The translations under genes were made by a program, and so were the position numbers. From assembly GCA_023417665.1 (NCBI GenBank), contig JAEZFA010000226.1, positions 1 through 13,716 of the forward strand: DNA of 13,716 nucleotides. The letters are read 5' to 3'. Below the pieces are notes generated by a model, which made no database searches, had not been told where the DNA came from, and worked only from the letters and a program-made list of their open reading frames with translations. Positions 1 through 7,179 of the stretch are shown here, piece by piece. Source of the DNA: Pseudomonadota bacterium. Lineage in GTDB: Bacteria > Pseudomonadota > Alphaproteobacteria > Rhizobiales > Xanthobacteraceae. Position 1 is the first letter of the stretch, and the number at the start of each line of letters is the position of its first letter.

Positions 1-21
1 TGTGCTGATGCCGATGCGGGT

Positions 22-1194
22 GTGAGCGCGGGCTCTCCCCGCGCGCGTAACGTGATCCCGCACGCCCGTCTGCTGCGGCTCAAGCTCTTCAACTTCCGCT
101 CCTACCGGCAGGCGGCGCTTGATCTCGAGGGCCGCTCCGCGCTGTTTCTCGGCGCCAATGGTGCCGGCAAGACCAACATTCTCGAAGCGGTATCGTTTCT
201 GACGCCGGGCCGCGGCCTGCGGCGCGCGACGCTCGACGATGTCGCGGCGACCGAAGGTGACGGTTCCTGGGCGGTGGCCGCAGAGATCGACGGCGCGCTG
301 GGACAAGCCGCGCTCGGTACCGGGATCGACGCCCCCGCCGAAGGCGAAACCCCCTCACGCCGCTCGCGCATCGATCGCGAGCCGGTTTCCTCCACGACCG
401 CCTTCGCCGATCATCTGCGCGTGATCTGGCTGATCCCGGAAATGGATGGCCTGTTTCTCGGCGCGGCAGGCGAGCGCCGCCGTTTCCTCGACCGGCTGGT
501 GCTTGCGATCGACGCCGAACATGCCGCGCGCGTCTCGGCGCTCGACCGCGCTTTGCGTTCACGAAACCGCCTGCTCGAAGATCAGCATTTTGACGCGAAG
601 TGGATGGACGCGATCGAGCATGAAGTCGCGGAGCTTGCCATCGCGGTTGCCGCCGCGAGAGCGGAAACCGTGCGCAGGCTGGCCGCCGAGATTGATGCGA
701 GCCGCGACCGCGAAAGCGCCTTTCCGACTGCGCAACTGGCGCTCGACGGCGAAATCGAGCGCGCGTTGCAGAGCGAAAGCGCAACCGAAGTCGAGGAGCG
801 ATATCGCGCAAAGCTTTTCGACAATCGCGCCCGCGACCGCGCCGCCGGCCGCACCCTTGAGGGACCGCACCGTTCCGATCTGCTGGTGTGGTACCGCGAA
901 AAGGCGATCGAAGCCGCGCGCGCTTCGACCGGAGAGCGCAAGGCGCTGCTCGTGGGCCTTATTCTTTCGCATGCGCGGCTGGTTGCCTCGATGCACGGCT
1001 TTTCGCCGCTGGTCCTGCTCGACGACGTTGCGGCCTTTCTCGATGCCGATCGGCGCGCCGCGCTGTTTCGCGCGCTGGAGCAGATCGGTGCGCAGGTGCT
1101 CGTCACCGGCGTCGACGAGAGCGCATTTGCGGCGCTCGATCCGGCTGCCATCCGCTTCCGGGTGAGCCCGGGCGAGGCGTCCCGGCTCGCATAA
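22..1194 (+). CDS. recF: DNA replication and repair protein RecF
   Basis: RecF is a cytoplasmic SMC-like ATPase that binds gapped DNA with RecO and RecR and helps load RecA at stalled forks. The 390-residue product has a Walker A motif GANGAGKT at 44-51, preceded by the family N-terminal pattern LKLFNFRSY. An ABC-type signature STGERKA lies at about 302-308 and a Walker B segment LVLLDDVAAFLD at about 330-341. Length fits the family (about 360-390). The GTG at 22 has no clear ribosome site; a second in-frame GTG at 52 gives 380 residues and is equally plausible, and the frame is open to the window edge, so the exact start is unsettled. gyrB follows on the same strand, matching the common alphaproteobacterial dnaN-recF-gyrB order (dnaN is not visible here). 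Product identity is secure. Confidence 0.95.
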   Translation: MSAGSPRARNVIPHARLLRLKLFNFRSYRQAALDLEGRSALFLGANGAGKTNILEAVSFLTPGRGLRRATLDDVAATEGDGSWAVAAEIDGALGQAALGTGIDAPAEGETPSRRSRIDREPVSSTTAFADHLRVIWLIPEMDGLFLGAAGERRRFLDRLVLAIDAEHAARVSALDRALRSRNRLLEDQHFDAKWMDAIEHEVAELAIAVAAARAETVRRLAAEIDASRDRESAFPTAQLALDGEIERALQSESATEVEERYRAKLFDNRARDRAAGRTLEGPHRSDLLVWYREKAIEAARASTGERKALLVGLILSHARLVASMHGFSPLVLLDDVAAFLDADRRAALFRALEQIGAQVLVTGVDESAFAALDPAAIRFRVSPGEASRLA

Positions 1195-1282
1195 GGACAA
1201 GCGCTTCCCTGTCAAAAATCCGCGCCGCGAACGTGGGCCGGTGCGGGCCGCAGGCAAACCCTGATAAGGCCGCGCTTCAGCG

Positions 1283-1304
1283 CTGATTTATCTTGATGAA
1301 TCAG
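1283..1304. promoter_or_regulatory. 22-bp near-perfect palindrome upstream of gyrB
   Basis: The arms CTGATTTATC and GATGAATCAG flank a TT centre. Nine of ten positions pair; the exception is T against G. The two-base centre is too small for a stable RNA loop and no T-run follows, so a dimeric regulator's operator fits better than a terminator. It sits about 120 bp before the gyrB start, in the recF-gyrB spacer. The regulator is unknown; the half-site spacing does not match a FixK/FNR box (TTGAT-N4-ATCAA). Confidence 0.5.
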
Positions 1305-1380
1305 TGGCTTGGCGGGATCAAAAACACCCCCTGTCTGTCACTTTTTCGCAGCTTTCCCGTCCCCATATGAGGTAAAATCA

Positions 1381-1400
1381 TCGCGGCAAATCAGCCGCGA
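1381..1400 (+). repeat. Perfect inverted repeat in the gyrB leader
   Basis: TCGCGGC and GCCGCGA form a perfect 7-bp stem with the 6-base loop AAATCA, ending 22 bases before the gyrB ATG. In RNA this GC-rich hairpin would lie just ahead of a poorly defined ribosome site. It could affect translation initiation or be a DNA operator; the sequence alone does not decide. Confidence 0.45.
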
Positions 1401-1422
1401 ATCGCGACGGAAAAATCACCCC

Positions 1423-3846
1423 ATGGCCCAGGCTGCCGGCAGCACCAATCCCGCCGAATACGGCGCGGACTCCATTCAGGTCCTCAAAGGGCTGGACGCG
1501 GTCCGCAAGCGTCCCGGCATGTATATCGGGGACACCGATGACGGCTCCGGCCTGCATCACATGGTCTATGAGGTAGTCGATAACGCGATCGACGAAGCGC
1601 TCGCGGGTCACGCCACCGAAGTGACCTGCACCCTGAATGCCGACGGCTCCTGCACCGTCACCGATAACGGTCGCGGCATCCCGACCGACATTCACAAGGA
1701 CGAAGGCGTTTCCGCAGCCGAGGTCATCATGACCCAGCTGCATGCCGGCGGAAAATTCAACCAGGATTCCTACAAGGTTTCCGGCGGCCTGCACGGCGTC
1801 GGCGTTTCCGTCGTCAACGCGCTTTCCGAGTATCTCGACCTCACGATCTGGCGGAACGGCAAGGAGCATTCCATGCGCTTCCGCCATGGCGACGCCGAGG
1901 CGCCGCTGAAAGTCGTGGGCGATGCTGCGGGCAAGAAGGGCACGCGCGTTACCTTTCTGCCGAGCAAGGAGACCTTCTCCAAGATCGAGTTCGATTTTGC
2001 GACGCTCGAGCACCGGCTGCGCGAGCTCGCCTTTCTCAATTCCGGCGTGCGCATCATCCTGTCCGATCTGCGCGGCCCGGAGCCGAAGATCGAGGAAATG
2101 CTCTACGAAGGCGGCGTCGAAGCCTTCGTGAAATTCATCGACCGCACCAAGCAGTCGCTGGTGCCGCAGCCGGTGATGATCAAGGGCGAGCGCGACGGCG
2201 TCGGCGTCGAATGCGCGATCTCCTGGAACGACAGCTATCACGAAGCGGTGCTGTGCTTCACCAACAACATTCCGCAGCGCGACCGCGGCACGCACTTCAC
2301 CGGCTTTGCCGCCGCGCTGACGCGGCAGGTCATCAACTATGCCGAAACCTCGGGCATTGCCGGCAAGGCGAAAGTCTCGCTTTCCGGCGAAGATTGCCGC
2401 GAAGGACTGACGGCCGTGCTTTCGGTGAAAGTGCCCGATCCGAAATTCTCCTCGCAGACGAAGGACAAGCTCGTCTCCTCCGAGGTGCGTCCGATCGTGG
2501 AAACCATCGTCTCCGACGCGCTGCAGAAGTGGCTCGAGATGCGCCCGCAGGAAGCCAAGGCCGTCGTCGGCAAGGTGGTGGAAGCCGCAAGCGCCCGCGA
2601 GGCCGCGCGCAAAGCCCGCGAACTGACGCGCCGCAAGGGCGCGCTCGACATCGCCTCGCTGCCCGGCAAGCTCGCGGACTGTCAGGAGCGCGATCCGGCG
2701 AAATCCGAACTCTTCATCGTCGAGGGTGACTCCGCCGGCGGCAGCGCGAAGCAGGGCCGCGACCGCTCGTTCCAGGCGGTATTGCCGTTGCGCGGCAAGA
2801 TCCTCAACGTCGAACGCGCGCGTCTCGACAAGATGCTGACCTCCGAACAGATCGGCACGCTGATTACCGCACTCGGCACCGGCATCGGCCGCGAGGATTT
2901 CGACGTCTCGAAGCTGCGCTATCACAAGATCATCATCATGACGGACGCCGACGTCGACGGCGCGCATATCCGTACGCTGCTTCTGACGTTCTTCTTCCGC
3001 CAGATGCCGGAGCTGATCGAGAACGGCCATCTCTTCATCGCGCAGCCGCCGCTCTACAAAGTGATGAAAGGCCGCTCCGAGCAATACCTGAAGGACGAAC
3101 GCGCGCTCGACGATTACCTGATCGAAGGCGGTCTTGACGAAACCGTGCTCAAGCTCGCCAGCGGCCAGACCCGCGCCGGCGCCGACCTCGCCTCCATCAT
3201 CACCGAGGCCAGGAACGCACGTTCGGTGCTGCGCGGATTGCATCCGCGCTACGATCGCCGCGTGGTCGAGCAGATCGCAATCGCCGGTGCGCTTTCGCTC
3301 GAAGTGCTGGCCGACGCAAAAAGCGCGAACGAGGCTGCAGCCTATGTCGCGCGCCGTCTCGACACGCTTTCCGACGAAACCGAACGGGGCTGGGAAGGCG
3401 CGTCCGACGAACACGGCTTCAGGTTCAATCGCACCCTGCGCGGCGTGAAGGAGGTCGTGAACATCGATCAGGCCTTCCTGAATTCGCTCGACGCCCGCAA
3501 GCTCGACCAGATGGCGCCGCATCTGCAGGAAATCTACGCGCGTCCCGCAAAGCTCGTGCGCAAGGACGACGAAACCACCGTGTTCGGCCCGACCGGCCTT
3601 TACGACGCGGTCGTGAATGTCGGCCGAAAGGGGCTGTCGCTGCAGCGCTACAAAGGTCTCGGCGAGATGAACCCCGACCAGCTCTGGGAAACGACGCTCG
3701 ACATCAATGCGCGTTCGTTGCTGCAGGTGAAGGTCAAGGAAGTCGACGAGGCGGGCGAGCTGTTCAACAAGCTCATGGGCGACGAGGTCGAACCGCGCCG
3801 CATCTTCATCCAGGACAACGCGCTGACGGCGAACGTCGATATCTGA
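1423..3846 (+). CDS. gyrB: DNA gyrase subunit B
   Basis: GyrB is the ATPase subunit of gyrase (GyrA2GyrB2), which introduces negative supercoils into DNA. The 807-residue product shows the GHKL ATPase fold: catalytic Glu50 in MVYEVVDNAIDEAL, DNGRGIP at 81-87, and the ATP-lid motif GLHGVGVSVVNALS at 122-135. The TOPRIM domain carries EGDSAGG (Glu434) and the metal-binding DADVDGAH (Asp508, Asp510, Asp512). The C-terminal family motif QRYKGLGEMNP begins near 741. The frame is open upstream to a TTG at 1309, but the ATG at 1423 is chosen because its product starts MAQAAGSTNPAEYGADSIQV, close to other alphaproteobacterial GyrB proteins, while the extra 38 residues look like leader sequence and contain the inverted repeat at 1381-1400. 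The ribosome site is weak (GGA about 12 bases upstream). Confidence 0.98.
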   Translation: MAQAAGSTNPAEYGADSIQVLKGLDAVRKRPGMYIGDTDDGSGLHHMVYEVVDNAIDEALAGHATEVTCTLNADGSCTVTDNGRGIPTDIHKDEGVSAAEVIMTQLHAGGKFNQDSYKVSGGLHGVGVSVVNALSEYLDLTIWRNGKEHSMRFRHGDAEAPLKVVGDAAGKKGTRVTFLPSKETFSKIEFDFATLEHRLRELAFLNSGVRIILSDLRGPEPKIEEMLYEGGVEAFVKFIDRTKQSLVPQPVMIKGERDGVGVECAISWNDSYHEAVLCFTNNIPQRDRGTHFTGFAAALTRQVINYAETSGIAGKAKVSLSGEDCREGLTAVLSVKVPDPKFSSQTKDKLVSSEVRPIVETIVSDALQKWLEMRPQEAKAVVGKVVEAASAREAARKARELTRRKGALDIASLPGKLADCQERDPAKSELFIVEGDSAGGSAKQGRDRSFQAVLPLRGKILNVERARLDKMLTSEQIGTLITALGTGIGREDFDVSKLRYHKIIIMTDADVDGAHIRTLLLTFFFRQMPELIENGHLFIAQPPLYKVMKGRSEQYLKDERALDDYLIEGGLDETVLKLASGQTRAGADLASIITEARNARSVLRGLHPRYDRRVVEQIAIAGALSLEVLADAKSANEAAAYVARRLDTLSDETERGWEGASDEHGFRFNRTLRGVKEVVNIDQAFLNSLDARKLDQMAPHLQEIYARPAKLVRKDDETTVFGPTGLYDAVVNVGRKGLSLQRYKGLGEMNPDQLWETTLDINARSLLQVKVKEVDEAGELFNKLMGDEVEPRRIFIQDNALTANVDI

Positions 3847-3850
3847 TCGT

Positions 3851-3868
3851 TTTCCGTCGCGGCGGAAA
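3851..3868. terminator. Weak hairpin between gyrB and the convergent gene
   Basis: TTTCCG and CGGAAA form a 6-bp stem around TCGCGG in the 60-bp gap between gyrB and the convergent metallo-hydrolase gene. It is the only stem seen here and could terminate either gene, but it is short and has no real T-run in either direction. Confidence 0.3.
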
Positions 3869-3906
3869 TCTTCGGCGCCAAAGTCGCACGCGGTGTTGCG
3901 GCGAAG

Positions 3907-4740
3907 TTACCAGCCTCTGAGCACGATCATGGTGCGCGATTTCGGCATCAGCGAGCGCGATAGCTGGATCGTCCGCGACGGATGCCGCTGCACTTCGTAG
4001 ATCTGCCCCATCTTGTCGAGAAAGCGCGCGAGCGTCACCTCACCGAACATGTGCATCGGGATCGCGACCGGCGCGTCGATCTGCTTCAGCACTTCGACCA
4101 TGCCGTCGGTATTGAGCGTGAATGAGCCGTCGACCGGCACCAGCACGACGTCGATCCGGCCGAGTGCATCGAGATGCGCTGCCGTCAGCGTGTGACGCAG
4201 GTGCCCGAGATGCGCGATGCAAAGCCCGCCGATCTCGAACACGAAGATCGAGTTCTGGCTCATGATCGTGCCGCCCTGCCAGTCGCGGATATTGGTCGGC
4301 ACGTTGCGGACATAGACGTCGTTGAGTGTCAGTTCGTGACGGGCGGGGTTTTCGCCTTCGCCCCAGCCATGCAGCACATGCTGGATCGCCGGATCCGGCG
4401 AGAGCGTGTAGTGCGTCGAATGTGCCCGGTTCATGGTCGCGATATGCGGGATTTCCGCGGGCCGCACATAGTCGTTGTAGTCGGTTGCGATCTTGATGCC
4501 GCCGGGGCTTTCGATCAGGAAGGTCGAGTGCCCGATGAAGGTAATGTTGACCGGCGCTTCGGCTTTCTGCTGCGCGAGCCGCAGCGAAACCTTCTGCAGG
4601 GGAGAGGGAAGGCTCGAGACGAGGCGCGGGCAGCGGTCGTTGATCTGTGCGGCAGCGCCGGACGCGGCGAAGGGCAAGGCCAGCGCCATCAGCGCGGCAA
4701 GGCAGCCATTCCGGAAGCGGAAACGCTCGTTCGCGGCCAT
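3907..4740 (-). CDS. Exported metallo-beta-lactamase-fold hydrolase-like protein with altered metal motif
   Basis: The 277-residue product resembles the UlaG-like branch of the metallo-beta-lactamase superfamily. An N-terminal signal peptide is visible: Arg-rich n-region, hydrophobic core at about 13-28, and a likely cut after GAAA (about 31), so it should act in the periplasm. Family features are FIGHSTFLIE at 68-77, AHLGHLRH at 176-183, a VLVPVDGSFT segment at 199-208 and IPMHMFG at 227-233. The usual THxHxDH metal motif is replaced at 104-110 by NRAHSTH, losing the first His and the Asp while keeping His107 and His110. Substrate and activity are unknown, and metal binding may be unusual or absent. 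The ATG at 4740 is preferred to a TTG at 4770 because it places the signal peptide normally. The gene is divergent from the adenylyltransferase gene, with 46 bp between starts, and convergent with gyrB. Confidence 0.8.
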   Translation of the reverse strand: MAANERFRFRNGCLAALMALALPFAASGAAAQINDRCPRLVSSLPSPLQKVSLRLAQQKAEAPVNITFIGHSTFLIESPGGIKIATDYNDYVRPAEIPHIATMNRAHSTHYTLSPDPAIQHVLHGWGEGENPARHELTLNDVYVRNVPTNIRDWQGGTIMSQNSIFVFEIGGLCIAHLGHLRHTLTAAHLDALGRIDVVLVPVDGSFTLNTDGMVEVLKQIDAPVAIPMHMFGEVTLARFLDKMGQIYEVQRHPSRTIQLSRSLMPKSRTMIVLRGW

Positions 4741-4786
4741 CGCGGCATGATAGGCTGAACCCGGAAGCAAACGCGAGGCTGAATTT

Positions 4787-5590
4787 ATGGCGCTATTGCC
4801 CGAGGAACTGGAGCGTTACGCACGCCACATCGTCTTGCGCGATGTAGGCGGGCAGGGGCAGCAGAAACTCAAGGCCGCGCGCGTGCTCCTGATCGGTGCG
4901 GGCGGCATCGGTTCGCCGGCCATTCTTTATCTCGCCGCCGCCGGCGTCGGCACGCTCGGCATCGTCGACGACGACAAGGTTTCGCTCTCGAACCTGCAGC
5001 GGCAGGTCCTGCACGCGACCTCGCATGTCGGGCGCCCGAAAACGGAAAGTGCGGCACTCGCCGTGTCGCGCCTCAATCCGCATGTCGCGGTGGAAGTGCA
5101 CGAACTCCGGCTCGATGCCGGAAACGCCTCCCGGATCATCAAGAATTACGACATCGTGCTCGACGGCTCCGACAACTTCGCGACGCGTTATCTCGTCTCC
5201 GACACCTGCTATCGCCAGAAGAAGGTGCTGGTCACGGCAGCACTCGGTACTTTCGACGCGACGCTGACGACGATCCGCGCGCATGAACGCGCCGTCGATG
5301 GCACGCCGAACCCGACCTATCGTTGTTTGTTTCCCGAGCCGCCCCCGGAGGGCACGGTGCCGGCCTGCGAGCAGGCGGGAATCCTTGGCGCGATTGCCGG
5401 CGTCGCCGGCACGCTGGCCGCGGTCGAAGTGCTGCGCGCCATCGTCGGCTTCGGCGAAAGTCTGGTCGGAAAGCTGCTGATGATGGATCTGCGCAACATG
5501 CGTTTCGAGACGCTGCGCTATGGCTGGTCGCCGGAAAATCCGCTGTCGGGCGAAGTGCCTGCACAGAAGGCGCGGTTCGAAGCGCTCTAG
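4787..5590 (+). CDS. MoeB/ThiF/HesA-family adenylyltransferase
   Basis: This E1-like family adenylates the C-terminal Gly-Gly of a small sulfur-carrier protein such as MoaD or ThiS, for molybdopterin or thiamine synthesis. The 267-residue product has the nucleotide-binding GAGGIGS at 37-43, the acidic strand end VDDD at 60-63, Arg72 in NLQRQ, Lys85 in GRPK, and Asp126/Asp129 in LDGSDNF. It also has a C-terminal PACEQAG segment with Cys194. Bacterial MoeB and ThiF usually carry two CxxC pairs that bind structural zinc; here only Cys180 in TYRCLFP remains and the C-terminal pair is missing (WSPENPLSGE). The partner cannot be assigned, as no moa or thi gene is in view. There is an AGG-type ribosome site (GAGG at 4775-4778). 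The ATG start gives the typical opening LLPEELERYARHIVL. Confidence 0.9.
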   Translation: MALLPEELERYARHIVLRDVGGQGQQKLKAARVLLIGAGGIGSPAILYLAAAGVGTLGIVDDDKVSLSNLQRQVLHATSHVGRPKTESAALAVSRLNPHVAVEVHELRLDAGNASRIIKNYDIVLDGSDNFATRYLVSDTCYRQKKVLVTAALGTFDATLTTIRAHERAVDGTPNPTYRCLFPEPPPEGTVPACEQAGILGAIAGVAGTLAAVEVLRAIVGFGESLVGKLLMMDLRNMRFETLRYGWSPENPLSGEVPAQKARFEAL

Positions 5591-5979
5591 CTTACGCCCG
5601 CACGGTGGCAGACCGCTTCCAGTCGATTGCCGTCCGGGTCGATCAGGAAGGCCGCGAAATAATGCGGATGATACTCGCGTAGACCCGGTGCGCCGTCGTC
5701 CGCGCCGCCGTTTTCCAGCCCGTCACGATGGAAAGCCTCCACCGCCGCGCGCGACGGCGCACGGAAGGCCCAGTGGCGCCGCGATTCCGAGCGCTTCGGC
5801 AGGCCGCCGCGAATGGAGATGTAGCACCGCTCCGGATGTTCGGCGGAAGCTCGCTCGCCATAGCCGATCCGGTCGCTGTCGCGCACGACCTTGGGGTAGC
5901 CGAGTGCGCGCATGATCGCGTCGTAGAATCTTTCCGCGCGGGTCAGATCGCTGACGATGAGCGAGACGTGATCGATCAC
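5587..5979 (-). CDS. VOC-superfamily (glyoxalase/bleomycin-resistance-like) protein
   Basis: The 130-residue product is a single vicinal-oxygen-chelate module pair. It opens with IDHVSLIVSDLTRAERFY and closes with AFLIDPDGNRLEAVCH, both typical of the fold. His4, His69 (in RHWAF) and Glu121 sit where the family usually places its metal ligands, so a metalloenzyme is likely; the substrate cannot be predicted. It starts with GTG at 5979, only 12 bp after the dehydrogenase stop, so the two genes are probably co-transcribed. Its TAG stop (reverse complement of 5587-5589) overlaps the TAG stop of the convergent adenylyltransferase gene (5588-5590) within a shared CTAG, leaving no space for a terminator between them. 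Confidence 0.88.
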   Translation of the reverse strand: MIDHVSLIVSDLTRAERFYDAIMRALGYPKVVRDSDRIGYGERASAEHPERCYISIRGGLPKRSESRRHWAFRAPSRAAVEAFHRDGLENGGADDGAPGLREYHPHYFAAFLIDPDGNRLEAVCHRAGVS

Positions 5980-5991
5980 GGGGGCGAGGGT

Positions 5992-6990
5992 CTAAAGCAT
6001 CGACGGCAGCACGCGGTCAGGCGGGCGATGGCCGTCCATGAAGGTCTTGATATTGACGATGACCTTGTCGCCCATGTCGACGCGGCCTTCGATGGTCGAG
6101 GAGGCCATGTGCGGCAAGAGCACGACCTTGTGGTTGCGCGCGAGCTTCAGGAGCTTGGGATTGATCGCAGGCTCTTCCTCGAACACGTCGAGCCCCGCGC
6201 CGGCAAGCTCGTTGTTGTCGATCATGCGCGCGAGCGCGCTTTCGTCGATGACATGGCCTCGCGCCGTATTGACGATATAGGCGTCCGGTTTCAGGAGCTT
6301 CAGCCGCCGCGCCGACAACAGGTGATAGGTCGCCGGCGTATGCCGGCAGTTCACCGAGACGATGTTCATGCGGGCGAGCATCTGGTCGAGGCTTTCCCAA
6401 TAGGTCGCCTCGAGTTCTTCCTCGAGATCGGCCGCGGCCCGGCGGCGATTGTGATAGTGAATCTGCAAGCCGAAGGCTTTGGCGCGGCGCGCGACCGCGG
6501 AGCCGATGCGGCCCATGCCGATAATGCCGAGGCGCTTGCCCGCCATGCGCTTGCCCAGCATCCAGGTCGGCGACCAGCCGCCCCATTCGGCGTCGTTGGT
6601 CAGCAGCGTAGAGCCTTCGGCGATGCGCCGCGGCACCGCGAGGATCAGCGCCATCGTCAGGTCGGCGACGTCTTCGGTGAGTACGCCCGGCGTATTCGTA
6701 ACCGTGATGCCGCGGGCGAGTGCCGTCGCAACGTCGATGTGATCGACGCCATTGCCGAAATTGGCGATCAGCTTGAGGTTGGGGCCGGCCTGCGCCAGCA
6801 CGCCGTTGTCGATGCGATCGGTGATGGTCGGAACGAGTACGTCGGCCATCTTCACGGCTTCGGCGAGTTCGGTCTGGCTCATGGCGCGGTCTTCGACGTT
6901 CAGGCGTGCGTCGAACAACTCGCGCATCCTCGTCTCGACCATGTCGGGAAGCCGCCGTGTTACCACGACGAGCGGCTTTTTCTTCGGCAT
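5992..6990 (-). CDS. D-isomer-specific 2-hydroxyacid dehydrogenase (glyoxylate/hydroxypyruvate reductase-like)
   Basis: These enzymes interconvert D-2-hydroxyacids and 2-oxoacids with NAD(P)H in the cytoplasm. The 332-residue product has the Rossmann motif GMGRIG at 158-163 and the catalytic set Arg244 (in NTARGHVID), Glu273 (in FEEEP) and His294 (in LLPHMAS). NFGNGVDHID at 77-86 and NTPGVLTEDVADL at 99-111 are also family patterns. The second Rossmann strand ends in HNRRR at 180-184; basic residues there usually favour NADPH, which suggests a glyoxylate/hydroxypyruvate reductase or D-glycerate dehydrogenase, but the substrate is not proven. The ATG at 6990 follows GGGAAGAG with normal spacing. 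It heads a two-gene unit with the VOC gene. A promoter should lie in 6991-7116; I saw no strong match on this strand. Confidence 0.93.
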   Translation of the reverse strand: MPKKKPLVVVTRRLPDMVETRMRELFDARLNVEDRAMSQTELAEAVKMADVLVPTITDRIDNGVLAQAGPNLKLIANFGNGVDHIDVATALARGITVTNTPGVLTEDVADLTMALILAVPRRIAEGSTLLTNDAEWGGWSPTWMLGKRMAGKRLGIIGMGRIGSAVARRAKAFGLQIHYHNRRRAAADLEEELEATYWESLDQMLARMNIVSVNCRHTPATYHLLSARRLKLLKPDAYIVNTARGHVIDESALARMIDNNELAGAGLDVFEEEPAINPKLLKLARNHKVVLLPHMASSTIEGRVDMGDKVIVNIKTFMDGHRPPDRVLPSML

Positions 6991-7093
6991 CGCGCTCTTC
7001 CCGCCTTCACCCTGAAACGACTAAATCTGGCCGGGAAATGAGGGCCGGCCGGTCCGCCGTTTGTCTAGCAGAGGGGTTTTGAAACGCAAAGCA

Positions 7094-7112
7094 GCCGGCC
7101 CAAGGGCCTGGC
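7094..7112. repeat. Stem-loop just upstream of the SH3-like gene promoter
   Basis: GCCGGCCC and GGGCC(T)GGC pair over 8 bp with one bulged T and a two-base AA centre. It ends four bases before a perfect -35 hexamer at 7117. With so small a centre it could be a protein-binding site; it may also be chance in GC-rich DNA, since GGCCGGCC also occurs nearby at 7043-7050. Confidence 0.35.
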
Positions 7113-7116
7113 GCTA

Positions 7117-7143
7117 TTGACATTGCGCGGGCGCGACTATTTT
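7117..7143 (+). promoter_or_regulatory. Candidate sigma-70 promoter of the SH3-like gene
   Basis: A consensus -35 TTGACA lies at 7117-7122 and a -10 like TATTTT at 7138-7143, separated by a short 15-bp spacer. Transcription would begin near 7150, giving a leader of about 30 bases before the ATG at 7180. The -35 match is strong and the -10 moderate. Confidence 0.5.
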
Positions 7144-7179
7144 TTGACCTTGGGGCGCAAGTACGGTTACGAAACGGCA

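Noticed and set aside
1283..1304. FixK/FNR box reading of the palindrome upstream of gyrB
   Set aside because: The TTGAT and ATCAA halves with four-base spacing are not present; the symmetry is centred elsewhere.
1309..1422. A 38-residue N-terminal extension of GyrB from a TTG
   Set aside because: GyrB family proteins start near MAQ...; the extension covers the leader hairpin and has no family similarity that I recognise.
1378..3522. A 714-codon open frame on the minus strand opposite gyrB
   Set aside because: It is fully antisense to an unmistakable gyrB, has low-complexity composition typical of GC-rich shadow frames and no recognisable motif.
4748..4770. TTG start of the metallo-hydrolase at 4770
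   Set aside because: It adds ten residues before a normal signal peptide and has no ribosome site; ATG 4740 is more natural.
5728..7041. A 437-codon plus-strand frame opposite the dehydrogenase and VOC genes
   Set aside because: Both minus-strand genes carry intact family motifs and catalytic residues; the plus frame is rich in His, Arg, Ala and Asp with no domain and spans two genes.
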